This document shows, piece after piece, positions 33,392 through 41,302 of a stretch of DNA of 48,549 bases. Every line of letters begins with the position of its first letter. Position 1 is the first letter of the stretch. The translations under genes and the position numbers were made by a program. Source of the stretch: an uncultured Pyrinomonadaceae bacterium (lineage in GTDB: Bacteria; Acidobacteriota; Blastocatellia; Pyrinomonadales; Pyrinomonadaceae); contig CADCUR010000286.1 of assembly GCA_902805935.1 (NCBI GenBank), forward strand, positions 1-48,549, written 5' to 3'. Under the pieces are notes generated by a model, which did no database searches, had not been told where the DNA came from, and saw only the letters and a program-made list of their open reading frames with translations.

Positions 33392-34144
33392 ATGAATAAG
33401 TTATTAATCCTGCTTCTGCTTTGCATCTGTTTGTCGCTTTTTTCCTGCTACAATTCCGTAAATTTGCAAAACTCCGCCGACGCGCAAACACAGGATGCGA
33501 AAAAGGTGAAAGATGAATACAAAAGGGAACGCCGCGAAATGGTCGAGCAGCAGATACAAGCCCGCGGTATAGAGAATACGTCCGTCCTAGAGGCGATGAT
33601 GAAGGTTCCGCGTCACAAGTTCGTCCCCGAGACTCTGGCGAAACAATCTTACACGGATTCTCCGCTGCCCATCGGTCTTAATCAGACAATTTCTCAGCCA
33701 TTTATCGTCGCTTATATGACGGAGGCTGCCGACATCTCTAAAAAAGATAAAGTTCTCGAAATCGGAACGGGTTCCGGTTACCAGGCGGCTATTCTCGGCG
33801 AGTTGGCGAAGGAAGTCTACACAATAGAAATCATCCCGGAATTAGCCGAACGGTCAACGCAGGTTTTACAACAATTAGGCTATAAAAACGTTTTCGTGAA
33901 AGCCGGCAACGGCTATCTCGGCATACCCGAGCAAGCCCCGTTTGACGCCATTGTCGTGACGGCAGCGCCGGACGAAATTCCGCAGGCTTTGGTTGATCAA
34001 CTAGCGGTGGACGGGAAAATGGTAATTCCCATCGGGACCGAGAACCAAGAGATGCTCGTCATCAAAAAGACCAAGAAAGGCGTAACCGAGAGGCGGACGA
34101 TGAAGGTGCGTTTTGTGCCGATGACGGGCAAGCCGACCGAATAG
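33392..34144 (+). CDS. pcm: protein-L-isoaspartate O-methyltransferase with lipoprotein signal
   Basis: A 250-residue PCMT. The enzyme core is clear: VPRHKFVPE, the substrate-loop IGLNQTISQPFIVAYMTE, SAM motif I VLEIGTGSGYQAAIL, and FDAIVVTAAPDEIPQALVDQL; it repairs L-isoaspartyl sites in damaged proteins by methylation. Unlike the usual cytosolic enzyme of about 210 residues, it has a 19-residue hydrophobic leader and a lipobox LFSC, so it should be exported and lipid-anchored after Cys19, followed by a ~30-residue polar linker. How it would obtain SAM outside the cytoplasm is unclear. GAGAGGTTTT precedes the ATG. It is 33 bp behind the APC permease. Confidence 0.93.
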   Translation: MNKLLILLLLCICLSLFSCYNSVNLQNSADAQTQDAKKVKDEYKRERREMVEQQIQARGIENTSVLEAMMKVPRHKFVPETLAKQSYTDSPLPIGLNQTISQPFIVAYMTEAADISKKDKVLEIGTGSGYQAAILGELAKEVYTIEIIPELAERSTQVLQQLGYKNVFVKAGNGYLGIPEQAPFDAIVVTAAPDEIPQALVDQLAVDGKMVIPIGTENQEMLVIKKTKKGVTERRTMKVRFVPMTGKPTE

Positions 34145-34186
34145 TTTGCGGCAGTTTAATTTGTATCTGGCTGGCAAGCGTCAAGA

Positions 34187-34876
34187 ATGATGAAGGCTTT
34201 GTTTGGTAAAGCGACGAATCAAAAGCGGTGTTATTTAATGCCGCCGCTCGCGGAGATTTTATCAATTGTGATTTGTGTCCTGATTGTAGAATGGGCGGTT
34301 CCTCCTTTGTTCGGTAAAAATTTCCTCGTTGGACTAATTCCCGTTGGCGCCGCTTTTATCATTATGTTCCTCTCACACCGCGCACGGCGCGAGTCTCTGC
34401 GCGAATTGGGCTGGCGCATTGATAATTTGGGGAAATCTCTGTGGCTGCTCGCCGCGCCGATGCTTCTGGCGACACTGGCGCTAATTTTTATCGGATGGTT
34501 ATCGGGAAGTCTGCGCCTCGGCGATGTGCGCTTCGGCTGGTCTCTGCTTTGGACGTATCTCGGGTTATTCGTTTGGGCGTTGATTCAGCAGTATCCGCTG
34601 CAGGGATTCATCAACCGCCGCGCGCAAATGATCTGGGGAAAAGGAGCCGGAAGCATACTTTTTACGGCTTCAATTTTCGCCTTGCTGCACTTGCCGAACT
34701 TTTGGCTGACGGCGGCAACTTTCGGCGGTGGTCTGCTCTGGGCTGCTGTCTATCAACGCGCGCCGAATCTTTTCGCAACGGCGCTTTCGCACAGTCTGAT
34801 GACCGTCGTTCTCGTCACGACCGTTCCTTACTCGTCGCTTCACGGGCTGCGCGTCGGTTATAATTATTACTGGTAA
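34187..34876 (+). CDS. CPBP/CAAX-protease-like membrane protein with altered active site
   Basis: A 229-residue membrane protein with about six hydrophobic segments. The C-terminal half fits the CPBP (CAAX protease and bacteriocin-processing) family: the place of the EExxxR motif is taken by IQQYPLQGFINRR (Gln134-Gln135), followed by FALLHLPNFW (His168) and ALSHSLM (His202), in the family order. With both Glu replaced, metalloprotease chemistry is doubtful; I recall other members with the same QQ, so it may be a conserved non-catalytic branch. The start is uncertain (34187 or 34238), with no strong ribosome site. It follows the PCMT gene by 42 bp. Confidence 0.78.
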   Translation: MMKALFGKATNQKRCYLMPPLAEILSIVICVLIVEWAVPPLFGKNFLVGLIPVGAAFIIMFLSHRARRESLRELGWRIDNLGKSLWLLAAPMLLATLALIFIGWLSGSLRLGDVRFGWSLLWTYLGLFVWALIQQYPLQGFINRRAQMIWGKGAGSILFTASIFALLHLPNFWLTAATFGGGLLWAAVYQRAPNLFATALSHSLMTVVLVTTVPYSSLHGLRVGYNYYW

Positions 34877-34938
34877 TCAGGAATCGAATATCCGCCCAGC
34901 CGAACGGGAACAGGTAATAAATTTTCATAATTTCCTTT

Positions 34939-35706
34939 ATGCGTGATTTTGTCGAGAAGGGTTCAATCGTTCGCCGCATCTGGGCTGACCCAGACCTGAT
35001 TCTGCTGGTATTTGCCGGTTCTGCGGCAGAATTCGCGCTCAACCGCGCGGTGGATTGGCTCTTTTTCACCGGAAAAATTCCCGACGATCCGATCGGGCGA
35101 TTTTTCTCGACGGTCGCTTACGCCCAAAAAATCGTTTTCGCGGAAGAGAACGAGGCGCAAGTGATTATCCGCCGCATCAACGCGATTCACGCGGGAGTCG
35201 AACGAGCGCGCGAGCAGACGATTCCCGATTGGGCATACCGCGACGTGCTTTATATGCTCGTTGATTACTCGCGGCGCGCCTTTGAATTGCTTCATCGTCC
35301 GCTCACGGGCGGCGAGAAAACGGAACTGTATGCTACGTTCCGACGGTTGGGCGAAATGATGCATATTCCGGGATTGCCGACCGAATATGCCGAATGGCAG
35401 ACAGACCGCCGCCGTCATCTTGAACGAGATCTTGAACATACCGTTTACACCAAAGATTTATACAACCGATATCGTCAGCATCTCGGCGAATGGCGGTATC
35501 GCCTCTTGCTCGACGTGCAGGCGCTCGTCGTGCCGCACCGGGTTCGCCGCCTGTTAAACTTGAGCGCCGAGAACCCGCTGTCTTACCTCATCTGGAGTTA
35601 CAGTATTGTCAACGGACTCGGACTGCAAACGCTTGCGCGACGAGCGTTGCTGCCGCCGGAGCAGCGTGAGGCGGTCGAACGGTTAAATCGCAATCAGATT
35701 GCTTGA
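34939..35706 (+). CDS. DUF2236 / MpaB-like oxygenase family protein
   Basis: A 255-residue soluble protein matching the DUF2236 (ER-bound oxygenase MpaB) family: IWADPDLILLVFAGSAAEFAL at the start, IGRFFSTVAYAQKIVFA, RINAIHAGV, WAYRDVLYMLVDYSRRAFELL and EMMHIPGLPTEYAEWQ, with conserved His positions that bind a haem or other iron in characterised members. In related proteins (such as latex-clearing proteins) a b-type haem is used for oxygenation; the substrate here is unknown. No ribosome site precedes the ATG. It ends at the edge of a 900-bp zone of decayed genes. Confidence 0.85.
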   Translation: MRDFVEKGSIVRRIWADPDLILLVFAGSAAEFALNRAVDWLFFTGKIPDDPIGRFFSTVAYAQKIVFAEENEAQVIIRRINAIHAGVERAREQTIPDWAYRDVLYMLVDYSRRAFELLHRPLTGGEKTELYATFRRLGEMMHIPGLPTEYAEWQTDRRRHLERDLEHTVYTKDLYNRYRQHLGEWRYRLLLDVQALVVPHRVRRLLNLSAENPLSYLIWSYSIVNGLGLQTLARRALLPPEQREAVERLNRNQIA

Positions 35707-35783
35707 TTGCGCAATTGAGCGCGAGCTTTGGTCGAAAATGACAGACAGAACCTGAAAGCTGTGGTTGCCAAATTGTCGGCTGA

Positions 35784-35948
35784 ACTCGCTGCGCGCGTTT
35801 CGGCGCCTGGGCTACGGAATTTCGCGGAGGCGCTTGTCGCCCGCCCAAAAAAGTGTTGAATCCGGGCGGCGTGCCGCCGAAATCCTGCGGTCAAAATTTG
35901 ATTGAAGTGGCGCGGCAAATTCTCGAAGAAGAGAAGTCGGACATATAA
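35784..35948 (+). other. unidentified open remnant
   Basis: A 55-codon open stretch without a start codon, reading TRCARFGAWATEFRGG and, later, KKVLNPGGVPPKSCGQNL and ending ARQILEEEKSDI before TAA. It looks like the C-terminal end of a protein rather than random sequence, but I do not recognise the family. The 80 bases before it, from 35707, hold nothing recognisable. Confidence 0.3.
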
Positions 35949-35961
35949 AATTTTCCGCCCG

Positions 35962-36246
35962 TTATTTCTGCAAACGGTCATATTCCTCTTTCTCTGTCCG
36001 GTAACAATCGCAGCTAAAATGTTTGAGTCCTTCGCAGTCGAGAATGGTAATTAAACCCCGCGAGTATTTGATATACCCGCCGCCTTGCAACGCAATCGCC
36101 GCGACCGGCACCGTCGCCCAGTTCGCGCCGAACATAATCGAGAGTAAATTCCTGCGTTAATTGCAGATCGTCCGTTGTCGAGCGGTCGTGACTGAGAGAA
36201 GTAGCCAGCGCGAAAGGCGCTCTTAGACCGTGTGCAGGCGATTGCA
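35962..36246 (-). pseudogene. C-terminal remnant of a Crp/Fnr-family transcription regulator
   Basis: On the minus strand three frames in turn reproduce the HTH half of a Crp/Fnr regulator: CNRLHTV and (after a stop) ERLSRWLLLS, then, shifted, HDRSTTDDLQLTQEF, then, shifted again, SIMFGANWATVPVAAIALQG, GGYIKYSRGLITILDCEGL and KHFSCDCYRTEKEEYDRLQK before a stop at 35962-35964. Intact relatives read CNRLHPVEERLARWLL...LTQEFLAHMLGVRRTSVTVAAG..LQ..G.I.Y.RG.ITILDREGLE...CECY. The cAMP-binding-type N-terminal domain is missing. There are at least two frameshifts and a nonsense codon, so the gene is dead. Confidence 0.75.
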
Positions 36247-36412
36247 CAATTATAACAAGGCAGATTATCGAGATCTATCGTGTGCGCAACATACAAAAGT
36301 TATTATTTCACAGCTAATTTTTAACAAACTGTCGAATTAGAAAAGTAAGATTTTTAACCGGAGCGTAAACCTAACCTGTAAACAGATTCGGTTTTTGATT
36401 GATAAACTTGCA

Positions 36413-36532
36413 GGTGCCTCAGGCGGGCTTTCAAACGACGCTTCGGTGATTGACACTTCGACGAATCAGGTTATAAAGACAATCAAAGTCGGCGACGAAG
36501 GTTGGAGAATTGCAATCCGCGCGTGTTATTAA
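36413..36532 (+). pseudogene. C-terminal remnant of a YVTN beta-propeller protein
   Basis: An open stretch of 39 codons ending at TAA (36530-36532) reads GLSNDASVIDTSTNQVIKTI followed by KVGDEGWRIAI. This matches one YVTN/YncE-type propeller blade (consensus 'VSVIDT.TN.VV.TI.VG..PWGVAI'). There is no start codon and no upstream repeats; the remaining propeller is gone. Probably the surviving last blade of a once longer exported protein. Confidence 0.6.
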
Positions 36533-36630
36533 CCTTGTGAAGGCAACAGAACCGAAAGAGGTTTTTTGACGGCGTGTTAAATTGTAAATACGAACTGAAA
36601 CGATAAAGATGGGATTAGAAATTTAATTTA

Positions 36631-37752
36631 ATGATTGATATTCGGCGGCGATTAAGTTACATAACAGCGTTTTTTGCGATTTGGACATTGCTTGCGCTCG
36701 TTTTAATTTCGCTGTCTTTGGCGACGGCATTAAGCGGCGGCAATCAGCCGAATGTTCGTCTTTTATTTTTGATTCAGTTTACGCGCTTTTACACCTGGGC
36801 GGGTTTGTCGCCGTTTATCTATCGCTTTGTGCGCCGCTTTCCGGTTGAAATCCGACCGTTGCGATGGCGTAAATTACTTGTCCACGTCGCGGCTTTGCTG
36901 CTGTTTTGCACGATTCATCAAACCATCTTTGCCCTGATTACCTGGCAGCTCGATCCGGCGCTTCACACGCGTTTTGCTTCGATTTTTGATTATTATCTCG
37001 GTAATTTCTTTTCCGGCGTGTATCTCGGCGTGCTGGTTTATGCGCTCATCGTTTTCGCCATACAGGCTTTTCTTTTTTATCAGAACTTTCGCGCTGAAGA
37101 AGAGAAAAAACTGCGCGTTACGGCGCAGCTCGCCAAAGCCGAGCTTCACGCGCTGAAAATGCAGCTTCAGCCGCATTTTCTTTTTAACACGCTGCATTCG
37201 ATTTCCTCGCTCGTTCTCGAAGATCCGCCGAAGGCGAACGGTATGATTGCCCGGCTCGGCGATTTTTTGCGATTGACGCTCGAACATTCCGAACGCCAGA
37301 CCGTAACATTAAAAGAAGAAATCGAATTCGCCCGCTGTTATCTCGAAATTGAACAGGTGCGATTTTCCGACCGGCTTAAAATAGATTTCAACGTTGACCC
37401 GGCGAGTTTGACGGCGCAGGTGCCGCATCTGATTTTGCAGCCAATTGTCGAAAACGCCGTGCAGCACGCTATTGCGCCGCACGCCGCAAACGGTTTTATT
37501 AAAATCAATGCGAAAAGATTCGGAGATGCGATCCGCATCGAAGTCGCGGACAGCGGCGCAGGGATTAATCCTGACGACGATTCAAACGACGGGCGAGGCG
37601 TCGGGTTGACGAATGTTCGCAGCAGATTAAAGCAGCTTTACGGCTCGCATCATAAATTCGAGCTGACGAATAAATCGGCGGGCGGATTGATTGTTGTTTT
37701 AGAGATTCCGTTCGTCACGGATACGAACGAATCTCCGCTCACGGTTCAATAG
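36631..37752 (+). CDS. LytS/YehU-type sensor histidine kinase
   Basis: A 373-residue membrane sensor kinase. Four hydrophobic segments lie in residues ~12-150 (about 12-32, 43-62, 83-105 and 125-150), followed by a His_kinase domain with ELHALKMQLQPHFLFNTLHSIS (phospho-acceptor His182) and a HATPase domain with ILQPIVENAVQHAI (N box) and DSGAGINPDD (G1 box). These kinases normally pair with a LytTR response regulator encoded next door. None is present: the next 22 bp lead straight into a truncated metallo-beta-lactamase-fold fragment. The stimulus is unknown; the N-terminal part has no sensory domain outside the membrane. Confidence 0.92.
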   Translation: MIDIRRRLSYITAFFAIWTLLALVLISLSLATALSGGNQPNVRLLFLIQFTRFYTWAGLSPFIYRFVRRFPVEIRPLRWRKLLVHVAALLLFCTIHQTIFALITWQLDPALHTRFASIFDYYLGNFFSGVYLGVLVYALIVFAIQAFLFYQNFRAEEEKKLRVTAQLAKAELHALKMQLQPHFLFNTLHSISSLVLEDPPKANGMIARLGDFLRLTLEHSERQTVTLKEEIEFARCYLEIEQVRFSDRLKIDFNVDPASLTAQVPHLILQPIVENAVQHAIAPHAANGFIKINAKRFGDAIRIEVADSGAGINPDDDSNDGRGVGLTNVRSRLKQLYGSHHKFELTNKSAGGLIVVLEIPFVTDTNESPLTVQ

Positions 37753-37773
37753 ATTTTGTGACGATGAAAGCGC

Positions 37774-38061
37774 GTGTTCACCGACGGCAAACGCACCGTC
37801 GAGCTTCACAGCATCGGTCCCACATCGCACGTCAACGAGATGACGATGTTTTATTTTCCGAAAGAGAAAATCCTGTTTCAAGGCGATATGTTTTCGCCGC
37901 TAGAGACGGGCGGAATTCCGCCGATTATCGAAATCAATCACGAATTGGTGAAAAAGGTTGACGAACTGAAACTCGATGTCGAAACGCTCGTCGGCGTTCA
38001 TTCGGGCGCGCTTTCCTGGAAAGATTTTCGCGCGGCGGTTGATAATGCGGCACAGAAATAA
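37774..38061 (+). pseudogene. C-terminal fragment of an exported MBL-fold hydrolase
   Basis: A 95-codon open frame beginning with GTG. VELHSIGPTSHVNEMTMFYFPKEKILFQGDMFSP matches the late part of metallo-beta-lactamase-fold proteins (the 'G.THT..d...y.P..kilf.GD' block with a metal-binding Asp), and HSGALSWKDFRAAVDNA matches their C-terminus (last His). The HxHxDH motif and the N-terminal half are missing, so no zinc centre can form. The junction 22 bp after the histidine kinase gene suggests a deletion that removed the kinase's usual partner and the start of this gene. Confidence 0.7.
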
Positions 38062-38235
38062 ATGCAATTCTGAAGTTATCAACCTTTCGCGGTAAAAAAA
38101 CCATTTAATCTTATACTGCACTTATTCTTTTACTTTAAAGGTTTTACTGAACTTCAAAATACTTGATTCAGCGCCAATCAAAATTCTATTGAAAAATCTT
38201 CATTTCAGGAATATAAAAAGCCTGCGAAGCAGTTT

Positions 38236-38374
38236 TCAGAAGCTCGAATATCTGTCCGGCAGCAGCGGCATAAAATAATCGCGCATCTTTTTCGGCTGTT
38301 TCGATTGCGTCGTTGCCGGAACGACGTACAGTAAAACTGTTAAAATTAAAAATGCGAATTCTTTATTCATCATC
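38236..38374 (-). pseudogene. small secreted protein gene with probable one-base insertion
   Basis: After GGAGTTG on the minus strand, ATG codons at 38374 and 38371 begin MNKEFAFLIL. Removing one A from the AAA run at 38341-38343 gives TVLLYVVPATTQSKQPKK followed by MRDYFMPLLPDRYSSF and a stop at 38236: a good signal peptide with codons typical of this genome. Without the correction, the frame runs on as a 62-residue product to 38186 with less typical codons. It begins 38 bp after the M61 peptidase stop, in the same operon. No family recognised. The 174 bases between 38062 and 38235 hold nothing else that I can support. Confidence 0.38.
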
Positions 38375-38411
38375 AACTCCGCATATTGAAATCGGCTGAC
38401 TGCCCAAAGTG

Positions 38412-40154
38412 TCAAAGCACATTCAAGCAGCGTTTTTTTTCGTTCTCGGATAAATTTTCCCTGACTTTGAATTGCGGAATCGAGATTTTTTCGGCTGCTT
38501 CGGGCAAATAAACGATTTTTCGGTTTTGTCCGTTTTCTTCAATCGTTAATTCGACGGGCTTGTTTGTGATGCCGAAGTAAACCGAAGCGCCGAGAACTTT
38601 TTGCCCATTGCGCAAGCCGGCTCGATAAGCCGCACTTGGTTCGACCAGTTGCGCGACGGTTTTGCTCTTGCGCGCCGTCTCGAAATCGAAACCGAGTTCA
38701 AATTTGCCCGAATGCACGGCGAACGACTCGACGCATTCGCCCAAAACTCCGCCGAAATCGCCGATTGTGTCGCCTTTTTCCACGTATTTTTCGACATCTC
38801 CGGCAAAATCGTAAGGCGCGTATTGCGACAAAACGGAAACGACGTAATCGGTCGAGATTTCTTTGATTTTCTTTTGTCGGGCGTCGCGCAAAATCTGGCG
38901 CATCGCGTCGTCGAGCGATTTCCCCTCGTTCGATTGCCGGCGGATAATGTCGTCCCATTTCGTCGCCAGTAGCATTCCGCGTCGATACGGCAGTTTGCCG
39001 ACAGCCTGGTCGCTGAAAAAATCGCGCACAACGCGCCGGTTGTTTTCGTTGCGCACGGGCGACAGGTAATAATCCGATAAAAACTCGTTGTAGCGCGCCG
39101 CGAATCCTTCCAAATCAATCAGTCCGGCGCGCAGCAGCAAGCGATAAGTGTAATAATCCGTAAAGCCTTCACTAAACCAGTAAACGGCTTGTTCCGGCTG
39201 TTTCATTCCGCCGAAAGCGTTGGTGTTCCAATTATGAAAATACTCGTGCGCGATCAGCCAGACGACATCGTTGAGAGCCGCGTTCGTGGTAACGAAAGTG
39301 GCGAACGAGTTGATTAAACCGGTTCCACCGATTGATTTGCTTTGCGGATCGGACTCGATAGGCAAAAGCGTGACTAAAAAATACGGCTGCTCGAAATCGT
39401 TCCAAAATTCGCGCGTCGCCAGCACGATTTTTTCAATTAGTCCGGCGCATTCTTCATCTGTAAAATTCCATTTGCCGCGCGTCGCCAGCAGAAGCTGTTT
39501 GCCTTTGACGTTTTTGCGGGCGATTCTATAATCTCCGCCGACGTAAATCGAGGAGCCGAACGTTTCGACATCGGTCGTAAAACTTTGCGCGGTTTGGTTC
39601 GTTCCGAAACTGTTCGCCAGCGTGAAATTTTCCTTGACGTTTTTCCAATCCATCGAAACTTTCAGTTTTGAATCTTTCGGCAAATCGGGCAAAACCCACG
39701 CGCCGGAACCGAGGAAATGAAAATAACCGGGCTGCAAAATCGGGCGATAACCGCCGCCCGGCTTCGCGCTCGCGCCGCCCGCTTCCGGCGCTCCCGTCCA
39801 ATCCTGAATCAGCTCGTATTCGAGCCGAATTGTTTCGCCGCCGCGATGTTTGATCGCTTTAATTTCCGGCTGGTCGGTATCAATCAATTCAGCGTCTGAA
39901 ATTGTCAAACGCAAGTTTTTAATCGCCTGATAAAGCCGCGACTGTCCGGCGAATTCGAGCGGCAGACGAATTTTCGTCGAGCCTGATCGGTCGCCCTTAA
40001 ACGACAAACCGATTTTGATTTTCGGCGCATCGCTCGCAACCATCGGCGTCACATCGTAATGAACTTTTACGGTCGGCGTTTTCGCAAACCCGCTCGCAAA
40101 ACCGATGAGAAATAAAAGTCCGCTCAATAGAATTTTGAAAAATACCTGTGTCAT
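38412..40154 (-). CDS. exported M61 family aminopeptidase-like metalloprotease
   Basis: A 580-residue protein with a signal peptide (residues 1-24) and an M61 (glycyl-aminopeptidase) architecture: a beta-sandwich N-domain (25-220), then a gluzincin domain with LIAHEYFHNW (zinc His303 and His307, catalytic Glu304) and FSEGFTDYY (zinc Glu329), and a C-terminal domain that resembles a degenerate PDZ (about 500-560, AAYRAGLRNGQKVLG). Family members cleave glycine- or alanine-rich peptides. The start at 40154 is fixed by AAGGAG nine bases upstream. It lies 29 bp after the stop of the secreted protein at 40184, with which it is likely cotranscribed. Confidence 0.92.
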   Translation of the reverse strand: MTQVFFKILLSGLLFLIGFASGFAKTPTVKVHYDVTPMVASDAPKIKIGLSFKGDRSGSTKIRLPLEFAGQSRLYQAIKNLRLTISDAELIDTDQPEIKAIKHRGGETIRLEYELIQDWTGAPEAGGASAKPGGGYRPILQPGYFHFLGSGAWVLPDLPKDSKLKVSMDWKNVKENFTLANSFGTNQTAQSFTTDVETFGSSIYVGGDYRIARKNVKGKQLLLATRGKWNFTDEECAGLIEKIVLATREFWNDFEQPYFLVTLLPIESDPQSKSIGGTGLINSFATFVTTNAALNDVVWLIAHEYFHNWNTNAFGGMKQPEQAVYWFSEGFTDYYTYRLLLRAGLIDLEGFAARYNEFLSDYYLSPVRNENNRRVVRDFFSDQAVGKLPYRRGMLLATKWDDIIRRQSNEGKSLDDAMRQILRDARQKKIKEISTDYVVSVLSQYAPYDFAGDVEKYVEKGDTIGDFGGVLGECVESFAVHSGKFELGFDFETARKSKTVAQLVEPSAAYRAGLRNGQKVLGASVYFGITNKPVELTIEENGQNRKIVYLPEAAEKISIPQFKVRENLSENEKKRCLNVL

Positions 40155-40183
40155 TGCCTCGGCTCCTTTCGCGCAACGCTCGT

Positions 40184-41089
40184 CTATTCCGAGCGGCTGT
40201 AACAAGTTTCGTCTTTGCCCATCAAGCAAAGCTGCTTCTGACCGTAATCGGTTTTGAATTTAACTTGAAAAGATTCGGTTTCGGCGGGCAGCTTTTTCGT
40301 ATAGTTTTTCGACGGGCTGCAGCTATCGTCGCGCGTGAAAGTCGCCGGCTGCCAATTGATCGTCAGAGTGCCGCCGCTTAAGTTCGCGCGTCCCTTCATC
40401 GTCTTGAAAATTTGCATATTGCAGCCGCCGGTCATCACGTTCATAATGCCGGTGTATTCGACCGCGCCGTTTGCCGCAAATTGGTAAGTGTGGCGCGAAC
40501 CGTTGCTGCCGAGCATCGCGCCGCCCGCCGCGTAAGTCGTGCTGCCGGAACGTCCCCACGCCCATTTGCCGATTAAATCTGAAACGCCGCCGCTTGACGA
40601 ATTTCCAGAATCGCTCGCATCCGTTGCGTCATTCGCTGCCGTTTCGCCGCCGTTATTGCCGCCCCGCGCCGCGTCATACACGCCAAGTAAAAACTGCGCT
40701 TCGGCGTCGTCCGTCGCTTTGCGAAGATTCGGAATGAAATTGTCGTTAAAAGCGTTGCGAACTCGCTCTTTTTCGCTCGGGCTGCTCGAATTGATTTGGG
40801 GCAAAAAACCTTTTACTTCGTCATTGCCTTTTTTGGCTTCAGCCGGATTGCGGCGAAATTCCGCCGCTTTTAATTGGCTGTATTGCGCGCGCTGCTCGCT
40901 CGTAAAACTGGTTTGAGACGCCCATTCGTAAAACTCGATCATCTGGTCAACATCCGATTGGTTGAGCGTTTTGCCGCCCGCCGCGACTAAAACTTTATCG
41001 CCGCCCGTTTGCGCCGAAACATTCATCATTCCGCCGATTAAATTGACGCATAAAACTAATAAGAAAAGAATTTTAATTTTGCTCATCAT
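40184..41089 (-). CDS. secreted hypothetical protein, leads the M61 operon
   Basis: A 301-residue exported protein: signal peptide (ending MNVSA), a helical part (about 45-150, with EFYEWASQTSFTSEQRAQYSQL), a Gly/Ser/Asn-rich linker (about 145-175) and a C-terminal beta-rich domain of lipocalin-like size (SDLIGKWAWGRSGST..., YQFAANGAVEYTGIM, LSGGTLTINWQ) with four Cys that could pair in the periplasm. The helical part recalls a family in which such proteins are linked to secreted peptidases, but I cannot name it. AGGAAACAAAAGC precedes the ATG pair at 41089/41086. The next gene in the operon is the M61 peptidase. Confidence 0.88.
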   Translation of the reverse strand: MMSKIKILFLLVLCVNLIGGMMNVSAQTGGDKVLVAAGGKTLNQSDVDQMIEFYEWASQTSFTSEQRAQYSQLKAAEFRRNPAEAKKGNDEVKGFLPQINSSSPSEKERVRNAFNDNFIPNLRKATDDAEAQFLLGVYDAARGGNNGGETAANDATDASDSGNSSSGGVSDLIGKWAWGRSGSTTYAAGGAMLGSNGSRHTYQFAANGAVEYTGIMNVMTGGCNMQIFKTMKGRANLSGGTLTINWQPATFTRDDSCSPSKNYTKKLPAETESFQVKFKTDYGQKQLCLMGKDETCYSRSE

Positions 41090-41178
41090 TGCTTTTGTTT
41101 CCTTTTATAAATTTCGTAAATTTTAAGCCGAATTTCGGCTCCATCATCAAGGCGAAAATTAATCAAAAAAGGTATCAA

Positions 41179-41220
41179 CAAAATGAGCGTGAAATTATTT
41201 CTAATTTCACGCTCATTTTG
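41179..41220 (-). terminator. 19-bp hairpin, terminator of the DUF4870 gene
   Basis: Arms 41179-41197 and 41202-41220 are exact reverse complements (CAAAATGAGCGTGAAATTA) with a four-base TTTC loop. It lies 82 bp past the DUF4870 stop on the minus strand; the stem ends in CATTTTG and no long U-run follows, so termination is likely but not proven. It also separates that gene from the M61 operon promoter. Confidence 0.75.
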
Positions 41221-41302
41221 AGTTTGATTTGAAGTGGATAGCAAAAAAAGATTTTGCCAGTCGAATTAGCCGCAACTGAAACGAAAAATAATTCCGGCAG
41301 AA

